Source: Flemingiibacterium sp045634005 (lineage in GTDB: Bacteria > Bacillota > Clostridia > Oscillospirales > CAG-272). Taken from it: a stretch of 16,746 nt of DNA. The stretch is from positions 1 through 16,746 of the forward strand of contig JAZQZL010000049.1 in assembly GCA_045634005.1 (NCBI GenBank), read 5' to 3'. The stretch's first letter is position 1. The number at the start of each line of letters is the position of its first letter. The position numbers and the translations under genes were made by a program. Positions 1 to 7,287 of this stretch are shown piece by piece. The notes beneath the pieces are model-generated. The model had not been told where the DNA came from and ran no database searches. It worked only from the letters and a program-made list of their open reading frames with translations.

Positions 1-1
1 C

Positions 2-538
2 CGTTGGGCACCAAAGGTTGACTGCGATGCTAAGGCAAAATTCGTTAAGTACGTCAGCGAAAAGTATGCCCTTTCGGATAAGTGCATTCCGATCGGTATG
101 TCCGCAGGCGGCGCTCACGCTGTAAACTTTGCAGGCTTCTATCCCGAGTGCGTTAAATGTATGTTTATCGACGCACCTGTGCTTAACTTTATAAGCCATC
201 CCGTACGCTGCAACACCGAATACAAGAGAAAGGTTTGGGAAACCGAATTTACCAAGGCTTACCCCGGTCTTACCCGTGCGGATATGCTTAATAAATTCGA
301 TAACCACCCGATCAACAAGGCACCGATACTTATAGAAAACAAGATTCCGATACTTATGCTTTACGGCGTACAGGACACTATCGTTGACTACTGCGAAAAC
401 GGACTCTTACTCGAGGAGCTTTATGCAGATCACCCTGAGCTTCTTACCGTTATCAAGCGTGTAATTCAGGGACATCATCCACACGGCTTCCCCGGCAATC
501 CCGGTATCGTTGCGAACTGGATCGAAGCACACGTATAA
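2..538 (+). CDS. alpha/beta hydrolase, 5'-truncated by the window edge
   Basis: The reading frame is open from base 2 and ends at TAA 536-538, so only the C-terminal 178 residues are present and the start lies outside the window. An internal ATG at 98 is not the start: the codons before it align with residues 65-102 of the next gene (shared pattern R-[FW]-A, DCD.KA, SEK/SDKC). A GMSAGG nucleophile elbow (GxSxG type) begins at codon 33 of the visible part. A YGVQD segment is the likely acid, and a GHHPHGF segment the likely catalytic histidine. Together these form a serine hydrolase triad in the expected order. No signal peptide can be judged. The substrate cannot be told from sequence; such hydrolases are often esterases or deacylases. 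It is closely similar to the gene 42 bases downstream and probably co-transcribed with it. Confidence 0.85.
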   Translation, partial: RWAPKVDCDAKAKFVKYVSEKYALSDKCIPIGMSAGGAHAVNFAGFYPECVKCMFIDAPVLNFISHPVRCNTEYKRKVWETEFTKAYPGLTRADMLNKFDNHPINKAPILIENKIPILMLYGVQDTIVDYCENGLLLEELYADHPELLTVIKRVIQGHHPHGFPGNPGIVANWIEAHV

Positions 539-580
539 TTCAAAAAGATAATTTATAAATACATAAAGGAGATTACCGTT

Positions 581-1324
581 ATGATGTCAGAAAAAGAGCG
601 CAAGGTTTGGGAACCCTTCAGAATTGAAGAATTCGAATTCGAGGGTCAGCCTGCGAACATTGTTTTTCCCGATAAGGCTAACGAAAAGAAGAGCTGGGCT
701 CTCAAGACCGAGTACCGCGATGCGTTCCCGGAAACCGAGCTCGAGCTGCTGCGACGCGGCTATCACGTTGTATTCATCAAGAATATCAGCCGCTTTGCAA
801 CCAAGGAGGACTGCGATCGAAAGGCTCGCCTTGTTGCATATCTCCACGAGAACTACGGACTTTCCGAAAAGTGCGTTCCTGTCGGTATGTCCTGCGGCGG
901 CGCTCACGCTGTAAACTTTGCAGGCTTCCACCCCGAGTGCATTCAGTGCCTCTTCATCGAAGCACCCGTGCTTAACTTCCTCGACTATCCGGGCGGATTC
1001 CGCAACCCTGATAACCGTCCCACCTGGTGGAAGGAATTCAAGCTTGCATACCCGAATATGAAGCGCGGAGAATTCTTAAACTTCGATAACCACCCGATCA
1101 ACAAAGCTCCCATTCTTATTGAAAACAAGATTCCCGTGCTTATGGTCTACGGCACCGAGGACATCGTTGTATACTACCACGAGAACGGCGAAATGCTTGA
1201 GGAGTACTATGAGGATCATCCCGGACTTCTCACCATTATGAAGCGTGAGTCGCAGGGTCACCACCCGCACGGCTTCCCCGCTCATCCCGAGATCATCGCA
1301 GACTGGATCGAAGCTAATTCGTAA
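581..1324 (+). CDS. alpha/beta hydrolase, tandem paralogue of the upstream gene
   Basis: A complete 247-residue protein without signal peptide or membrane segment, so probably cytoplasmic. The start ATG at 581 follows an AAAGGAG ribosome binding site at 565-571; a second in-frame ATG at 584 is possible. The visible catalytic set is Ser104 in GMSCGG, Asp194 in YGTED and a His in the GHHPHGF cluster (His227/228/230). The N-terminal half has a W-A-L-K-T-E-Y-R-D-A-F stretch followed by ELLRRGYHVVF, a layout seen in alpha/beta hydrolases found near carbohydrate-use genes. That resemblance is from memory and the substrate is unknown. By eye well over half of the residues match the upstream protein over the shared region, so the pair arose by tandem duplication. 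The operon ends in the palindromic terminator that follows. Confidence 0.88.
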   Translation: MMSEKERKVWEPFRIEEFEFEGQPANIVFPDKANEKKSWALKTEYRDAFPETELELLRRGYHVVFIKNISRFATKEDCDRKARLVAYLHENYGLSEKCVPVGMSCGGAHAVNFAGFHPECIQCLFIEAPVLNFLDYPGGFRNPDNRPTWWKEFKLAYPNMKRGEFLNFDNHPINKAPILIENKIPVLMVYGTEDIVVYYHENGEMLEEYYEDHPGLLTIMKRESQGHHPHGFPAHPEIIADWIEANS

Positions 1325-1330
1325 CAAAAT

Positions 1331-1366
1331 AAAAGGCGCACTCACAGCTGTGAGTGCGCCTTTTTA
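1331..1366. terminator. bidirectional intrinsic terminator, perfect palindrome
   Basis: Bases 1331-1364 are a perfect 34-base palindrome centred on AGCT. A GC-rich stem core is flanked by A's on one side and T's on the other, so it can end transcription in both directions. It lies 7 bases after the hydrolase stop and 12 bases beyond the stop of the convergent eutH-like gene. Both genes probably share it. Confidence 0.9.
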
Positions 1367-1375
1367 TGTATGTGT

Positions 1376-2458
1376 TTATCCCTCTTTTTTCTTACTGACG
1401 CGGCTGTAAATTACCGACGACAAAGCTATTGCGCACACACCGGCCACAAGCTTGCCAACTATAACAGGCAGAACGAGCGAGCTGTCGTTTGCCATAGTGT
1501 ACGCGAGATGGCTTCCGAACACGAATGCGCCCGACACTGAAAATGCGGCATTAAGCATAACGCCCTTCTTATCCATTCTATCCATCGTGGCATATGCCGT
1601 CGCGCAGGTTGCAAGCGATGCAAGAAGCGCGATCGTCGCGAAATCGTTGATACCTGTCTTTCTACCGAGTGCCGCAAGCGGCTTTGACAAAAGCTTTGAA
1701 AGAATAAAAACAAACGGAAATGCACCGGCAAGAACGATAGCCGCATTAAGGCACACAGCCGCTCCCTCATCTATTGGTGCAAGTCCCGGAACGATCTCCT
1801 TACCCGTAAGGAAAGTAAATATTCCAAGCGCAAGTCCTGCGGTAATTACGGCAGTGATAATTTTGCCGAGAACGGTAAATATCCTAACGCAAAGGTTTGC
1901 CGCAAAGATTATTCCTACCGCAATGATCGCCGAGAACAGTAAAAGAGGCAAAAGATCAAGCATCAGCGTACCGAAGCTGATTTTGCACACAAGTCCCGCC
2001 ACAAGACATCCTATCGGAATTGTTACAATACCGCAAAGAAGTCCGAGCAGTACGTCGCCGTGCTGTTTTTTGTCGGTCATACCGATAGCAAACGGGATCG
2101 TAAACGAAACAGTGCAGCCCATCATCGATGATACGACGTACGCGTTAAAAAGTCCGACGCTGTCATTCTGTGTCATTTCCATAGCGAGCGGTGCCCCGCC
2201 CATATCGTTAGCGAGAAGTGCCGCAGGAATTATAGACGCATCAATGCCGAGGGTGCTCGAAAACATCTGTGCGAGCGGCCTTACAAGCTCTCCAAGCACG
2301 GGCGCCAAGCTTATCATACCCGTCATTGTGAGCATCATAACTCCGAGCAGATTAAATCCCTTTTCAAATTCCTTGCCAAGACCGAGTCGGCTGCCGAAAA
2401 TTCGGTCAAGCGCGCCGAGAAGCGCAAATATAAGTACGATTACTGTGATGTAATTCAT
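1376..2458 (-). CDS. eutH: EutH-like ethanolamine permease
   Basis: A 360-residue, strongly hydrophobic protein with about ten predicted membrane helices. It matches the EutH family: the ALLANDMGGAPLA stretch (Asn84-Asp85-Met86-Gly87-Gly88) is characteristic, and the overall order of hydrophobic blocks fits. E. coli EutH is slightly longer (about 400 residues). EutH proteins move ethanolamine across the inner membrane for use as a carbon and nitrogen source. The start ATG (2456-2458) follows GGAGG at 2464-2468 (minus strand). No ethanolamine ammonia-lyase, microcompartment or EutV/W genes are in the window, so this copy is solitary. It is divergent from gpmI and converges on the hydrolase operon. 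Family membership is firm; the actual substrate is inferred. Confidence 0.85.
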   Translation of the reverse strand: MNYITVIVLIFALLGALDRIFGSRLGLGKEFEKGFNLLGVMMLTMTGMISLAPVLGELVRPLAQMFSSTLGIDASIIPAALLANDMGGAPLAMEMTQNDSVGLFNAYVVSSMMGCTVSFTIPFAIGMTDKKQHGDVLLGLLCGIVTIPIGCLVAGLVCKISFGTLMLDLLPLLLFSAIIAVGIIFAANLCVRIFTVLGKIITAVITAGLALGIFTFLTGKEIVPGLAPIDEGAAVCLNAAIVLAGAFPFVFILSKLLSKPLAALGRKTGINDFATIALLASLATCATAYATMDRMDKKGVMLNAAFSVSGAFVFGSHLAYTMANDSSLVLPVIVGKLVAGVCAIALSSVIYSRVSKKKEG

Positions 2459-2506
2459 TTATGCCTCCAACATAGCCACGCACGGCGGCGTGAACACGAT
2501 AAATTT

Positions 2507-2535
2507 ATTATATCACTTGAGCCTTCAAAAAGCAA
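2507..2535 (-). promoter_or_regulatory. probable sigma-A promoter of the eutH-like gene
   Basis: On the minus strand there is a TTGCTT (-35, 2535-2530), a 17-base spacer and a perfect TATAAT (-10, 2512-2507). This gives a leader of about 40 bases before the eutH start. The -35 is weak (3 of 6 matches). Confidence 0.45.
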
Positions 2536-2586
2536 TATCCACCGCCAATTTATAAACATTTTTTTGCAAAATATTTCAAATTGACA

Positions 2587-2614
2587 TTGATTATTCATAT
2601 TTCTGGTGTATAAT
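2587..2614 (+). promoter_or_regulatory. probable sigma-A promoter of gpmI
   Basis: A perfect TATAAT lies at 2609-2614, with TTGATT at 2587-2592 and a 16-base spacer. A perfect TTGACA at 2581-2586 is 22 bases away, too far for an ordinary promoter, so TTGATT is preferred. The predicted transcript start near 2621 lies after a possible upstream ATG at 2620, which supports the start at 2653. Confidence 0.55.
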
Positions 2615-2652
2615 ATATTTTGAATGATTTTATTTTTTATGGAGGCATTTCA

Positions 2653-4308
2653 ATGGATAAGAAACTCACCAAGTTAAACGGCTTTAACGGCGTTGAAGGC
2701 CCCGTTCTGACTATCGTTATGGACGGTATCGGCGTTGCTCCCGCTAATGCGGCAAACGCTGTAAACGCTGCATTTACGCCTACTCTCGATATGCTTGCGG
2801 CAAAGTATCCGCACGTTAACCTGAAGGCTCACGGTACGGCAGTCGGACTCCCCTCCGACGACGATATGGGTAACTCCGAGGTTGGTCACAACGCACTCGG
2901 TGCAGGTCAGGTATTCGCACAGGGCGCAAAGCTTGTTTCGCAGTCTATCGAATCGGGCAAGATGTTCGCATCTGCAACCTGGCAGGAGCTCATCGGTAAC
3001 GTTAAGACCAATAATTCCACCCTTCACTTCCTCGGCCTTTTCTCCGACGGTAACGTTCACTCTCACATCGACCACCTGAAGGCTATGCTCGTACAGGCAA
3101 AGAACGAGGGCGTAGCAAAGGTTCGCATTCACATCCTCATCGACGGACGCGACGTTGGTGAAACCTCCGCACTTGAGTACATCGATCCGTTCGAAGCATT
3201 CATCGCTGATCTTCGCGATGCTAACTTCGACATCAAGATCGCATCCGGCGGCGGACGTATGCAGATCACTATGGACCGTTACGAAGCTAACTGGGCAATG
3301 GTTGAGCTCGGCTGGAAGACTCACGTTCTCGGCGAAGGCAGACAGTTTGCAAGCGCAGCAGAGGCTGTTAAGACCTACCGCGAGGAGCTTAAGGTCATCG
3401 ACCAGGATCTTCCCCCCTTCGTTATTGCAGAGGACGGCAAGCCTGTCGGCACCGTTAACGACGGCGACAGCGTTATCTTCTACAACTTCCGCGGCGACCG
3501 CTCGATTGAGATTTCCAAGGCGTTCGATGACGCTGACCTCGATAAGTTCGACCGTGTAAGATATCCCAAGGTAGTTTACGCAGGTATGCTTGAGTACGAC
3601 GGCGACCTTCATATTCCGAAGAAGTACCTCGTATCTCCTCCCGAGATCACCGAAACTATGGGCGAGTATCTCGCAGGCACGGGCGTATCTCAGCTCGCTA
3701 TCTCCGAAACTCAGAAGTACGGTCACGTAACTTACTTCTGGAACGGCAACAAGTCCGGTAAGTTTAATGAGGAGCTCGAAACCTACATCGAGATTCCCTC
3801 TGACGTTGTTCCCTTTGAGCAGAGACCTTGGATGAAGTGCGCAGAGATCACCGACAAGCTTATCGAGTGCCTTGAGTCCGGTAAGTACAAGTACCTCCGT
3901 GTTAACTTCCCGAACGGCGATATGGTAGGCCACACCGGCTCCTTCCTCGCAACGCAGGTTTCTGTTGAGGCGCTTGATTTACAGCTCGCACGTATTCTCG
4001 CAGTTGTTGACAAGCTTCACGGCGCAGCGCTCATCACCGCTGACCACGGTAACGCTGACGAGATGTACGAGCTTGACAAGAAGACCGGCGCTCCCAAGCA
4101 GAACAAGGACGGCTCATATAAGGCAAAGACCAGCCACACTCTTAATCCCGTTCCCTGCTATATCTACGATAACTACACCGCAGATAAGTATGAGATCAAG
4201 GCGGACGACGGTAGCTTCGGTCTTTCGAACGTAGCCGCAACTATGGTAAACCTTCTCGGATATGAGGCTCCCACAGTTTGGGATGAATCGATTATCAAGG
4301 TTAAATAA
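2653..4308 (+). CDS. gpmI: 2,3-bisphosphoglycerate-independent phosphoglycerate mutase
   Basis: The protein interconverts 3-phosphoglycerate and 2-phosphoglycerate in glycolysis and gluconeogenesis, in the cytoplasm, using two divalent metal ions and a phosphoserine intermediate. All hallmark motifs are visible: DGIG with Asp24; GNSEVGH with the nucleophile Ser75; DGRDVGE; FRGDRS; GDMVGH with Asp423 and His427; ADHGN with Asp464 and His465; and SHT with His495. The ATG at 2653 is chosen over an in-frame ATG at 2620 because GGAGG at 2641-2645 is well placed only for 2653, and the promoter would start the transcript downstream of 2620. From 2653 the protein has 551 residues, longer than the roughly 510 of the Bacillus and E. 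coli enzymes; the long form is known in several anaerobe groups. It is monocistronic, with its own promoter and terminator. Confidence 0.95.
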   Translation: MDKKLTKLNGFNGVEGPVLTIVMDGIGVAPANAANAVNAAFTPTLDMLAAKYPHVNLKAHGTAVGLPSDDDMGNSEVGHNALGAGQVFAQGAKLVSQSIESGKMFASATWQELIGNVKTNNSTLHFLGLFSDGNVHSHIDHLKAMLVQAKNEGVAKVRIHILIDGRDVGETSALEYIDPFEAFIADLRDANFDIKIASGGGRMQITMDRYEANWAMVELGWKTHVLGEGRQFASAAEAVKTYREELKVIDQDLPPFVIAEDGKPVGTVNDGDSVIFYNFRGDRSIEISKAFDDADLDKFDRVRYPKVVYAGMLEYDGDLHIPKKYLVSPPEITETMGEYLAGTGVSQLAISETQKYGHVTYFWNGNKSGKFNEELETYIEIPSDVVPFEQRPWMKCAEITDKLIECLESGKYKYLRVNFPNGDMVGHTGSFLATQVSVEALDLQLARILAVVDKLHGAALITADHGNADEMYELDKKTGAPKQNKDGSYKAKTSHTLNPVPCYIYDNYTADKYEIKADDGSFGLSNVAATMVNLLGYEAPTVWDESIIKVK

Positions 4309-4314
4309 AATTTA

Positions 4315-4345
4315 TCGGGTAACGCCAAGGCGTTACCCGATTTTC
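4315..4345. terminator. intrinsic terminator after gpmI
   Basis: The arms 4315-4326 and 4329-4340 form a perfect 12-bp stem (TCGGGTAACGCC pairing with GGCGTTACCCGA) around AA, followed by TTTTCT on the plus strand. It starts 7 bases after the gpmI stop. The stop codon of the convergent lipoprotein gene begins just after the stem, so the hairpin may serve both strands; the T-tract on the minus side is weaker. Confidence 0.88.
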
Positions 4346-4899
4346 TATTCGGCTTTAATGTAGGAAATATCCGCCGCGATAACGTGCCCATCGATTTCTG
4401 CGACTATATCAGTCGGAAGCATACACGCCGTGTCAATAGTTACCTTAACCTTGTTTTCGCCGTTAACGTAAAGCGCACGCTCGTATTTTATTCCACCGAT
4501 TTTAAAGCTCTCCGACGAATGATAAAACTCGCCCGATATACAAAAGAGCGAAATAATATCTGACACGCCCGACACAGCCGTATCATCTGTTATCGGTATC
4601 TTCATCGTCCCCGAGGAAATATATAACGCCCCATCCGCTATCTCAAATTTCACTCCCGAGATTATACTGTTTTCGCCGAGCGTTAGCACCGCGTCGCGTG
4701 CGAGCATTCGCCCGTTTTCATCGTACTTGGGAGCCTCGAGTGTTAACGTAACGGGGATCTCCTCGCCGTCAAGCGTGACCGAGGCTTCAACGTACAGATT
4801 TGATTTCTGATATGCAAGCCTGTCGGCGTTTTGCTCTCTGGCGCACGAGCTTAACACGAACACAAGCATAAGCACAGCACACATTAATTTATAACACAT
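4345..4899 (-). CDS. small lipoprotein of unknown function
   Basis: A 184-residue protein with a lipoprotein signal: Lys4, a hydrophobic core at about residues 5-16, then the lipobox LSSC with Cys19 as the lipidated residue. This predicts a lipoprotein on the outer face of the cytoplasmic membrane. The rest alternates short polar and hydrophobic segments in a beta-rich pattern; I recognise no catalytic motif. The start at 4899 is preferred over an upstream ATG at 4929 because GGAGG (4910-4906 on the minus strand) sits six bases before it and the signal peptide starts cleanly there. The gene lies 69 bases downstream of the AraC-type regulator on the same strand and may be read with it. Its ribosome binding site is inside a strong hairpin (see separate entry). 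Confidence 0.75.
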   Translation of the reverse strand: MCYKLMCAVLMLVFVLSSCAREQNADRLAYQKSNLYVEASVTLDGEEIPVTLTLEAPKYDENGRMLARDAVLTLGENSIISGVKFEIADGALYISSGTMKIPITDDTAVSGVSDIISLFCISGEFYHSSESFKIGGIKYERALYVNGENKVKVTIDTACMLPTDIVAEIDGHVIAADISYIKAE

Positions 4900-4901
4900 A
4901 A

Positions 4902-4947
4902 ACCGCCTCCGATATAATGTTTGATACATTATACTGTCGAAGGCGGT
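4902..4947 (-). promoter_or_regulatory. hairpin enclosing the lipoprotein gene's ribosome binding site
   Basis: Read on the minus strand, bases 4947-4937 pair with 4912-4902 (11 bp including one G-U). Bases 4933-4926 then pair with 4920-4913 (8 bp), leaving a three-base bulge and a five-base loop. The GGAGG of the lipoprotein gene is in the 3' arm. It can therefore mask the ribosome binding site, or act as a partial terminator for the upstream araC-type gene, although only three T's follow. A TATAAT in the 5' arm of the inner stem leaves open that transcripts start inside it. Confidence 0.55.
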
Positions 4948-4968
4948 AATCTATTCGTCAGATTAAGA

Positions 4969-5730
4969 TTATGCCTCATTCATATCGGTTGGACAAACGC
5001 CGTAATGCTGCTTAAAAACCTTGCCAAAATACAGCGGGTCCTTATATCCGACCGAGAATGCAAGCTCCTTTACAGTGTTAAATTCGCCGCTGTCGATAAT
5101 TGATTTTGCGTATGACAGCCGCTTACCTACAACATAATTTTTGGGACTTGTGCCAAAGCGTGCGATAAATATTTTTCTGAAATAAGTGTCAGAAATACCG
5201 CACAGGCTGTGAAGCTCGTCTATCTTAAGATCGCAGTCATAGATGTGGCTTTGCAAATAAGCGACTGCTGGGTCAATTACATCCTGCTTCTTTTTATCCT
5301 GATACTCTACGCTCTCTTGACTTGTAATATAAGAAAGCAAGCCGTAAAGCAATGACATACACTGATATTTTTGGCTTTGATTGCCGAATTTCCAAAGGTC
5401 TGCAAAATGGTACATTATATAATCGGCGTCGTAAAAGTCCTCTATGGAGTAGTACGAAACACCCATATCTCCAAAATCGCCGTCTACATTGATAATCGTA
5501 GCGACAGCATCTCCCTCTGATACTTTTTTGTATTCGTAGCTGCATCCCTTTGGCAAAAATATCATTTCGCCTTCATTCAAGATCAAGGTCCTGTCCTCAA
5601 AAAAATACTGCATCGAGCCGCGAACTCGAATTATGAAGCTATCTGCTTTTCTAAGCTCTACCTTGCCGTAAGGCTTGGTCGTATGATGCAGTGCAGATAT
5701 AATTTTCAAATTTTCTATATTGTTAAACAT
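4969..5730 (-). CDS. AraC-family transcriptional regulator
   Basis: A 253-residue regulator. The N-terminal part (about residues 30-70) reads as a cupin-like sensing domain, with FIIRVRGSMQYFF and LNEGEMIFLPKGCSYEY. The C-terminal 90 residues hold the paired helix-turn-helix of the AraC/XylS family: IDELHSLCGISDTYFRKIFIARFGTSPKNYV, then VKELAFSVGYKDPLYFGKVFKQHYG, the usual second-helix signature. The start at 5730 is chosen because GGAG (5741-5738) lies seven bases before it; an ATG two codons upstream (5736) would leave only one base. It is divergent from the MFS transporter gene, so the likely job is control of that transporter in response to a small ligand, often a sugar in this family. 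The effector cannot be read from sequence. Confidence 0.9.
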   Translation of the reverse strand: MFNNIENLKIISALHHTTKPYGKVELRKADSFIIRVRGSMQYFFEDRTLILNEGEMIFLPKGCSYEYKKVSEGDAVATIINVDGDFGDMGVSYYSIEDFYDADYIMYHFADLWKFGNQSQKYQCMSLLYGLLSYITSQESVEYQDKKKQDVIDPAVAYLQSHIYDCDLKIDELHSLCGISDTYFRKIFIARFGTSPKNYVVGKRLSYAKSIIDSGEFNTVKELAFSVGYKDPLYFGKVFKQHYGVCPTDMNEA

Positions 5731-5768
5731 ATACATTCTCCGCTTCGTACAGTTTTAAGCGCATATTA

Positions 5769-5797
5769 ATTATAACACATCGCCGCGTCAATTACAA
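5769..5797 (-). promoter_or_regulatory. probable promoter of the AraC-family gene
   Basis: On the minus strand, TTGTAA (5797-5792), a 17-base spacer and a perfect TATAAT (5774-5769) precede the gene. A TTGACG at 5791-5786 is too close to the -10 (11 bases) to be its -35. Confidence 0.42.
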
Positions 5798-5849
5798 GAA
5801 GCTATGAAAACTTTTGTTTTAAAAATTCCATATCGGTTGTTTTTTTCCA

Positions 5850-5877
5850 TTTACAATAATTTATGTTTTGCTATAAT
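5850..5877 (+). promoter_or_regulatory. probable promoter of the MFS transporter gene
   Basis: TTTACA (5850-5855), a 16-base spacer and a perfect TATAAT (5872-5877) predict a transcript start near 5884, 28 bases before the chosen ATG. The two divergent promoters are about 50 bases apart, room enough for an AraC-type regulator to act on both. Confidence 0.55.
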
Positions 5878-5911
5878 GTATAGGCAAAGCTTTAGAAAGA
5901 GGTGTGCGGAT

Positions 5912-7213
5912 ATGGAAGAGCAAACCAAAAAGAAGTTGAACTTTGATTACACTTGGATAATCATCGGACTATGTTTTTTAATAGTTGCAGTCAGTCTTGG
6001 ACTTTGCAGCAGCGGCCGAAACCTGTACCTGACAGCTATCACCGATGCACTCGACATCCCCAGAGGTGCTTTTTCCCTCACCAACACCATAAGATTTTTT
6101 ACAACCACAGTGTTCAACTTGTTTTTCGGTAAGCTTGTATATCGCTTCGGAACAAAAAAGCTTGTTTGCGCGGGCTTTATTTGCCTCATATCCTTTGCAC
6201 TGATCAATTCCGTTGCAAACAATCTGTTTGTTTTTTATCTCGGCAGTATCTTTCTTGGAATAGGTATTTCCTGGACAGGTACTACGATAATGAGTGCTGT
6301 TGTGAATAAATGGTGTAAATCAAACAAAGGAACTGTAACCGGTGCAATTTTAGCGGCTAACGGCATCGGAGGCGCGATTGCCGTACAGATCATATCACCG
6401 ATTATATTCGCAGAAGGCAAGCCCTTCGGCTACCGCACGTCATATCTGCTTGTGGCGATAGTTCTTGCGGTCGTTTTGGCGCTCGTCGTTATATTCTTCC
6501 GCGAAAGCCCCAAGGGTGATAACGAAAAAATTGTTGTCGGAAAGAAAAAGCGCAAGTCAAGAGGTCAGGGCTGGGTCGGAATGGACTATAGAACCGCCGT
6601 CAGAAAGCCGTATTTTTACCTCGCTATTCTCTGTATGTTCTTTACGGGCATGGCGCTTCAGGGTATCGGCGGAATTGCACTTCCGCATATGTACGACATC
6701 GGACTTGCGAAAGCATTTGTCGCTACGGTATCGAGCGTAAGCAGCGTGCTGCTTACCTTATCGAAGTTCTCCACGGGCTTTATGTACGATAAGCTCGGTA
6801 TACGCACGTCAATGAACATCTCTCTCGGCTGCGCGTTTGTTTCAATCCTCGGACTCGTGCTTATCACAAACTCATCTGCAGGTCAGATTATCGCACTTGT
6901 TCGCAGCGTATTTTCCGCCGTTGCGCTACCGCTCGAAACGGTTATGCTGCCGCTTTTTGCAATGGAGTTCTTCGGTAATAAGGAGTTTGAAAAATTCGTC
7001 GGTATGTTCGCCGCCGCAAGCACGGCAGGCTTCGCAATTGGCTCTCCACTCGGTAACCTATGCTATGATATACTCGGCGATTACAACCTCGCGTTTTACT
7101 TTTTCGCAGCTCTGCTCGTTTTCGTCACCGTATCGATGCAGTACGTATACTGCGCTTCAAGACGCGACAGAATAGCGATTGAGGCCAAGGAAAATTCAGA
7201 AGCCTCTGCCTGA
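5912..7213 (+). CDS. MFS transporter (oxalate/formate antiporter or monocarboxylate-like)
   Basis: A 433-residue integral membrane protein with about twelve hydrophobic segments and a basic central loop (KKKRKSRGQGW), the usual 6+6 layout of the major facilitator superfamily. The GxLvyRFGtKKLV stretch after the second helix resembles the loop 2-3 signature of the superfamily. The overall feel, including the SSGRNLYLTAITDALDIPRGAFSL opening, is that of the oxalate/formate and monocarboxylate transporter branch. The substrate is not determined. The ATG at 5912 has AAGAGG about nine bases before it and a promoter 35 bases upstream. An in-frame ATG at 5804 is rejected because it lies upstream of that promoter and would add 36 residues unlike an MFS N-terminus. 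The gene is divergent from the AraC-type regulator and probably controlled by it. Confidence 0.88.
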   Translation: MEEQTKKKLNFDYTWIIIGLCFLIVAVSLGLCSSGRNLYLTAITDALDIPRGAFSLTNTIRFFTTTVFNLFFGKLVYRFGTKKLVCAGFICLISFALINSVANNLFVFYLGSIFLGIGISWTGTTIMSAVVNKWCKSNKGTVTGAILAANGIGGAIAVQIISPIIFAEGKPFGYRTSYLLVAIVLAVVLALVVIFFRESPKGDNEKIVVGKKKRKSRGQGWVGMDYRTAVRKPYFYLAILCMFFTGMALQGIGGIALPHMYDIGLAKAFVATVSSVSSVLLTLSKFSTGFMYDKLGIRTSMNISLGCAFVSILGLVLITNSSAGQIIALVRSVFSAVALPLETVMLPLFAMEFFGNKEFEKFVGMFAAASTAGFAIGSPLGNLCYDILGDYNLAFYFFAALLVFVTVSMQYVYCASRRDRIAIEAKENSEASA

Positions 7214-7244
7214 TACGCAAAATTTAAAATTAAGGATTAAACAA

Positions 7245-7278
7245 TACCGCCTTCGATATAACATTATCGAAGGCGGTA
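7245..7278. terminator. hairpin between convergent genes, probable bidirectional terminator
   Basis: A perfect 14-bp stem (TACCGCCTTCGATA at 7245-7258 with its complement at 7265-7278) encloses a six-base loop. It lies between the stop of the MFS gene and the stop of the convergent membrane-protein gene. Flanks are T-rich on the minus side (TATTGTTT) and only AT-rich on the plus side. The stem sequence nearly repeats the outer stem at 4902-4947. Confidence 0.7.
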
Positions 7279-7287
7279 AATTATTCT

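Noticed and set aside
1452..2453. Long open frame on the plus strand opposite the eutH-like gene (333 codons)
   Set aside because: The minus-strand protein is a recognisable EutH with ribosome binding site and promoter. The antisense translation is a Ser/Ile/Pro-rich string without motifs.
2581..2586. Perfect TTGACA as the gpmI -35
   Set aside because: The distance to the TATAAT at 2609 is 22 bases, outside the normal 16-18 range; TTGATT at 2587 fits better.
2674..3933. Long open frame on the minus strand opposite gpmI (419 codons)
   Set aside because: It is fully antisense to a well-identified glycolytic gene, has no ribosome binding site, and its translation shows no domain. It arises from codon bias of gpmI.
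5804..5911. N-terminal extension of the MFS gene from an upstream ATG
   Set aside because: It lies before the predicted promoter and lacks a ribosome binding site, while the ATG at 5912 has both in place.
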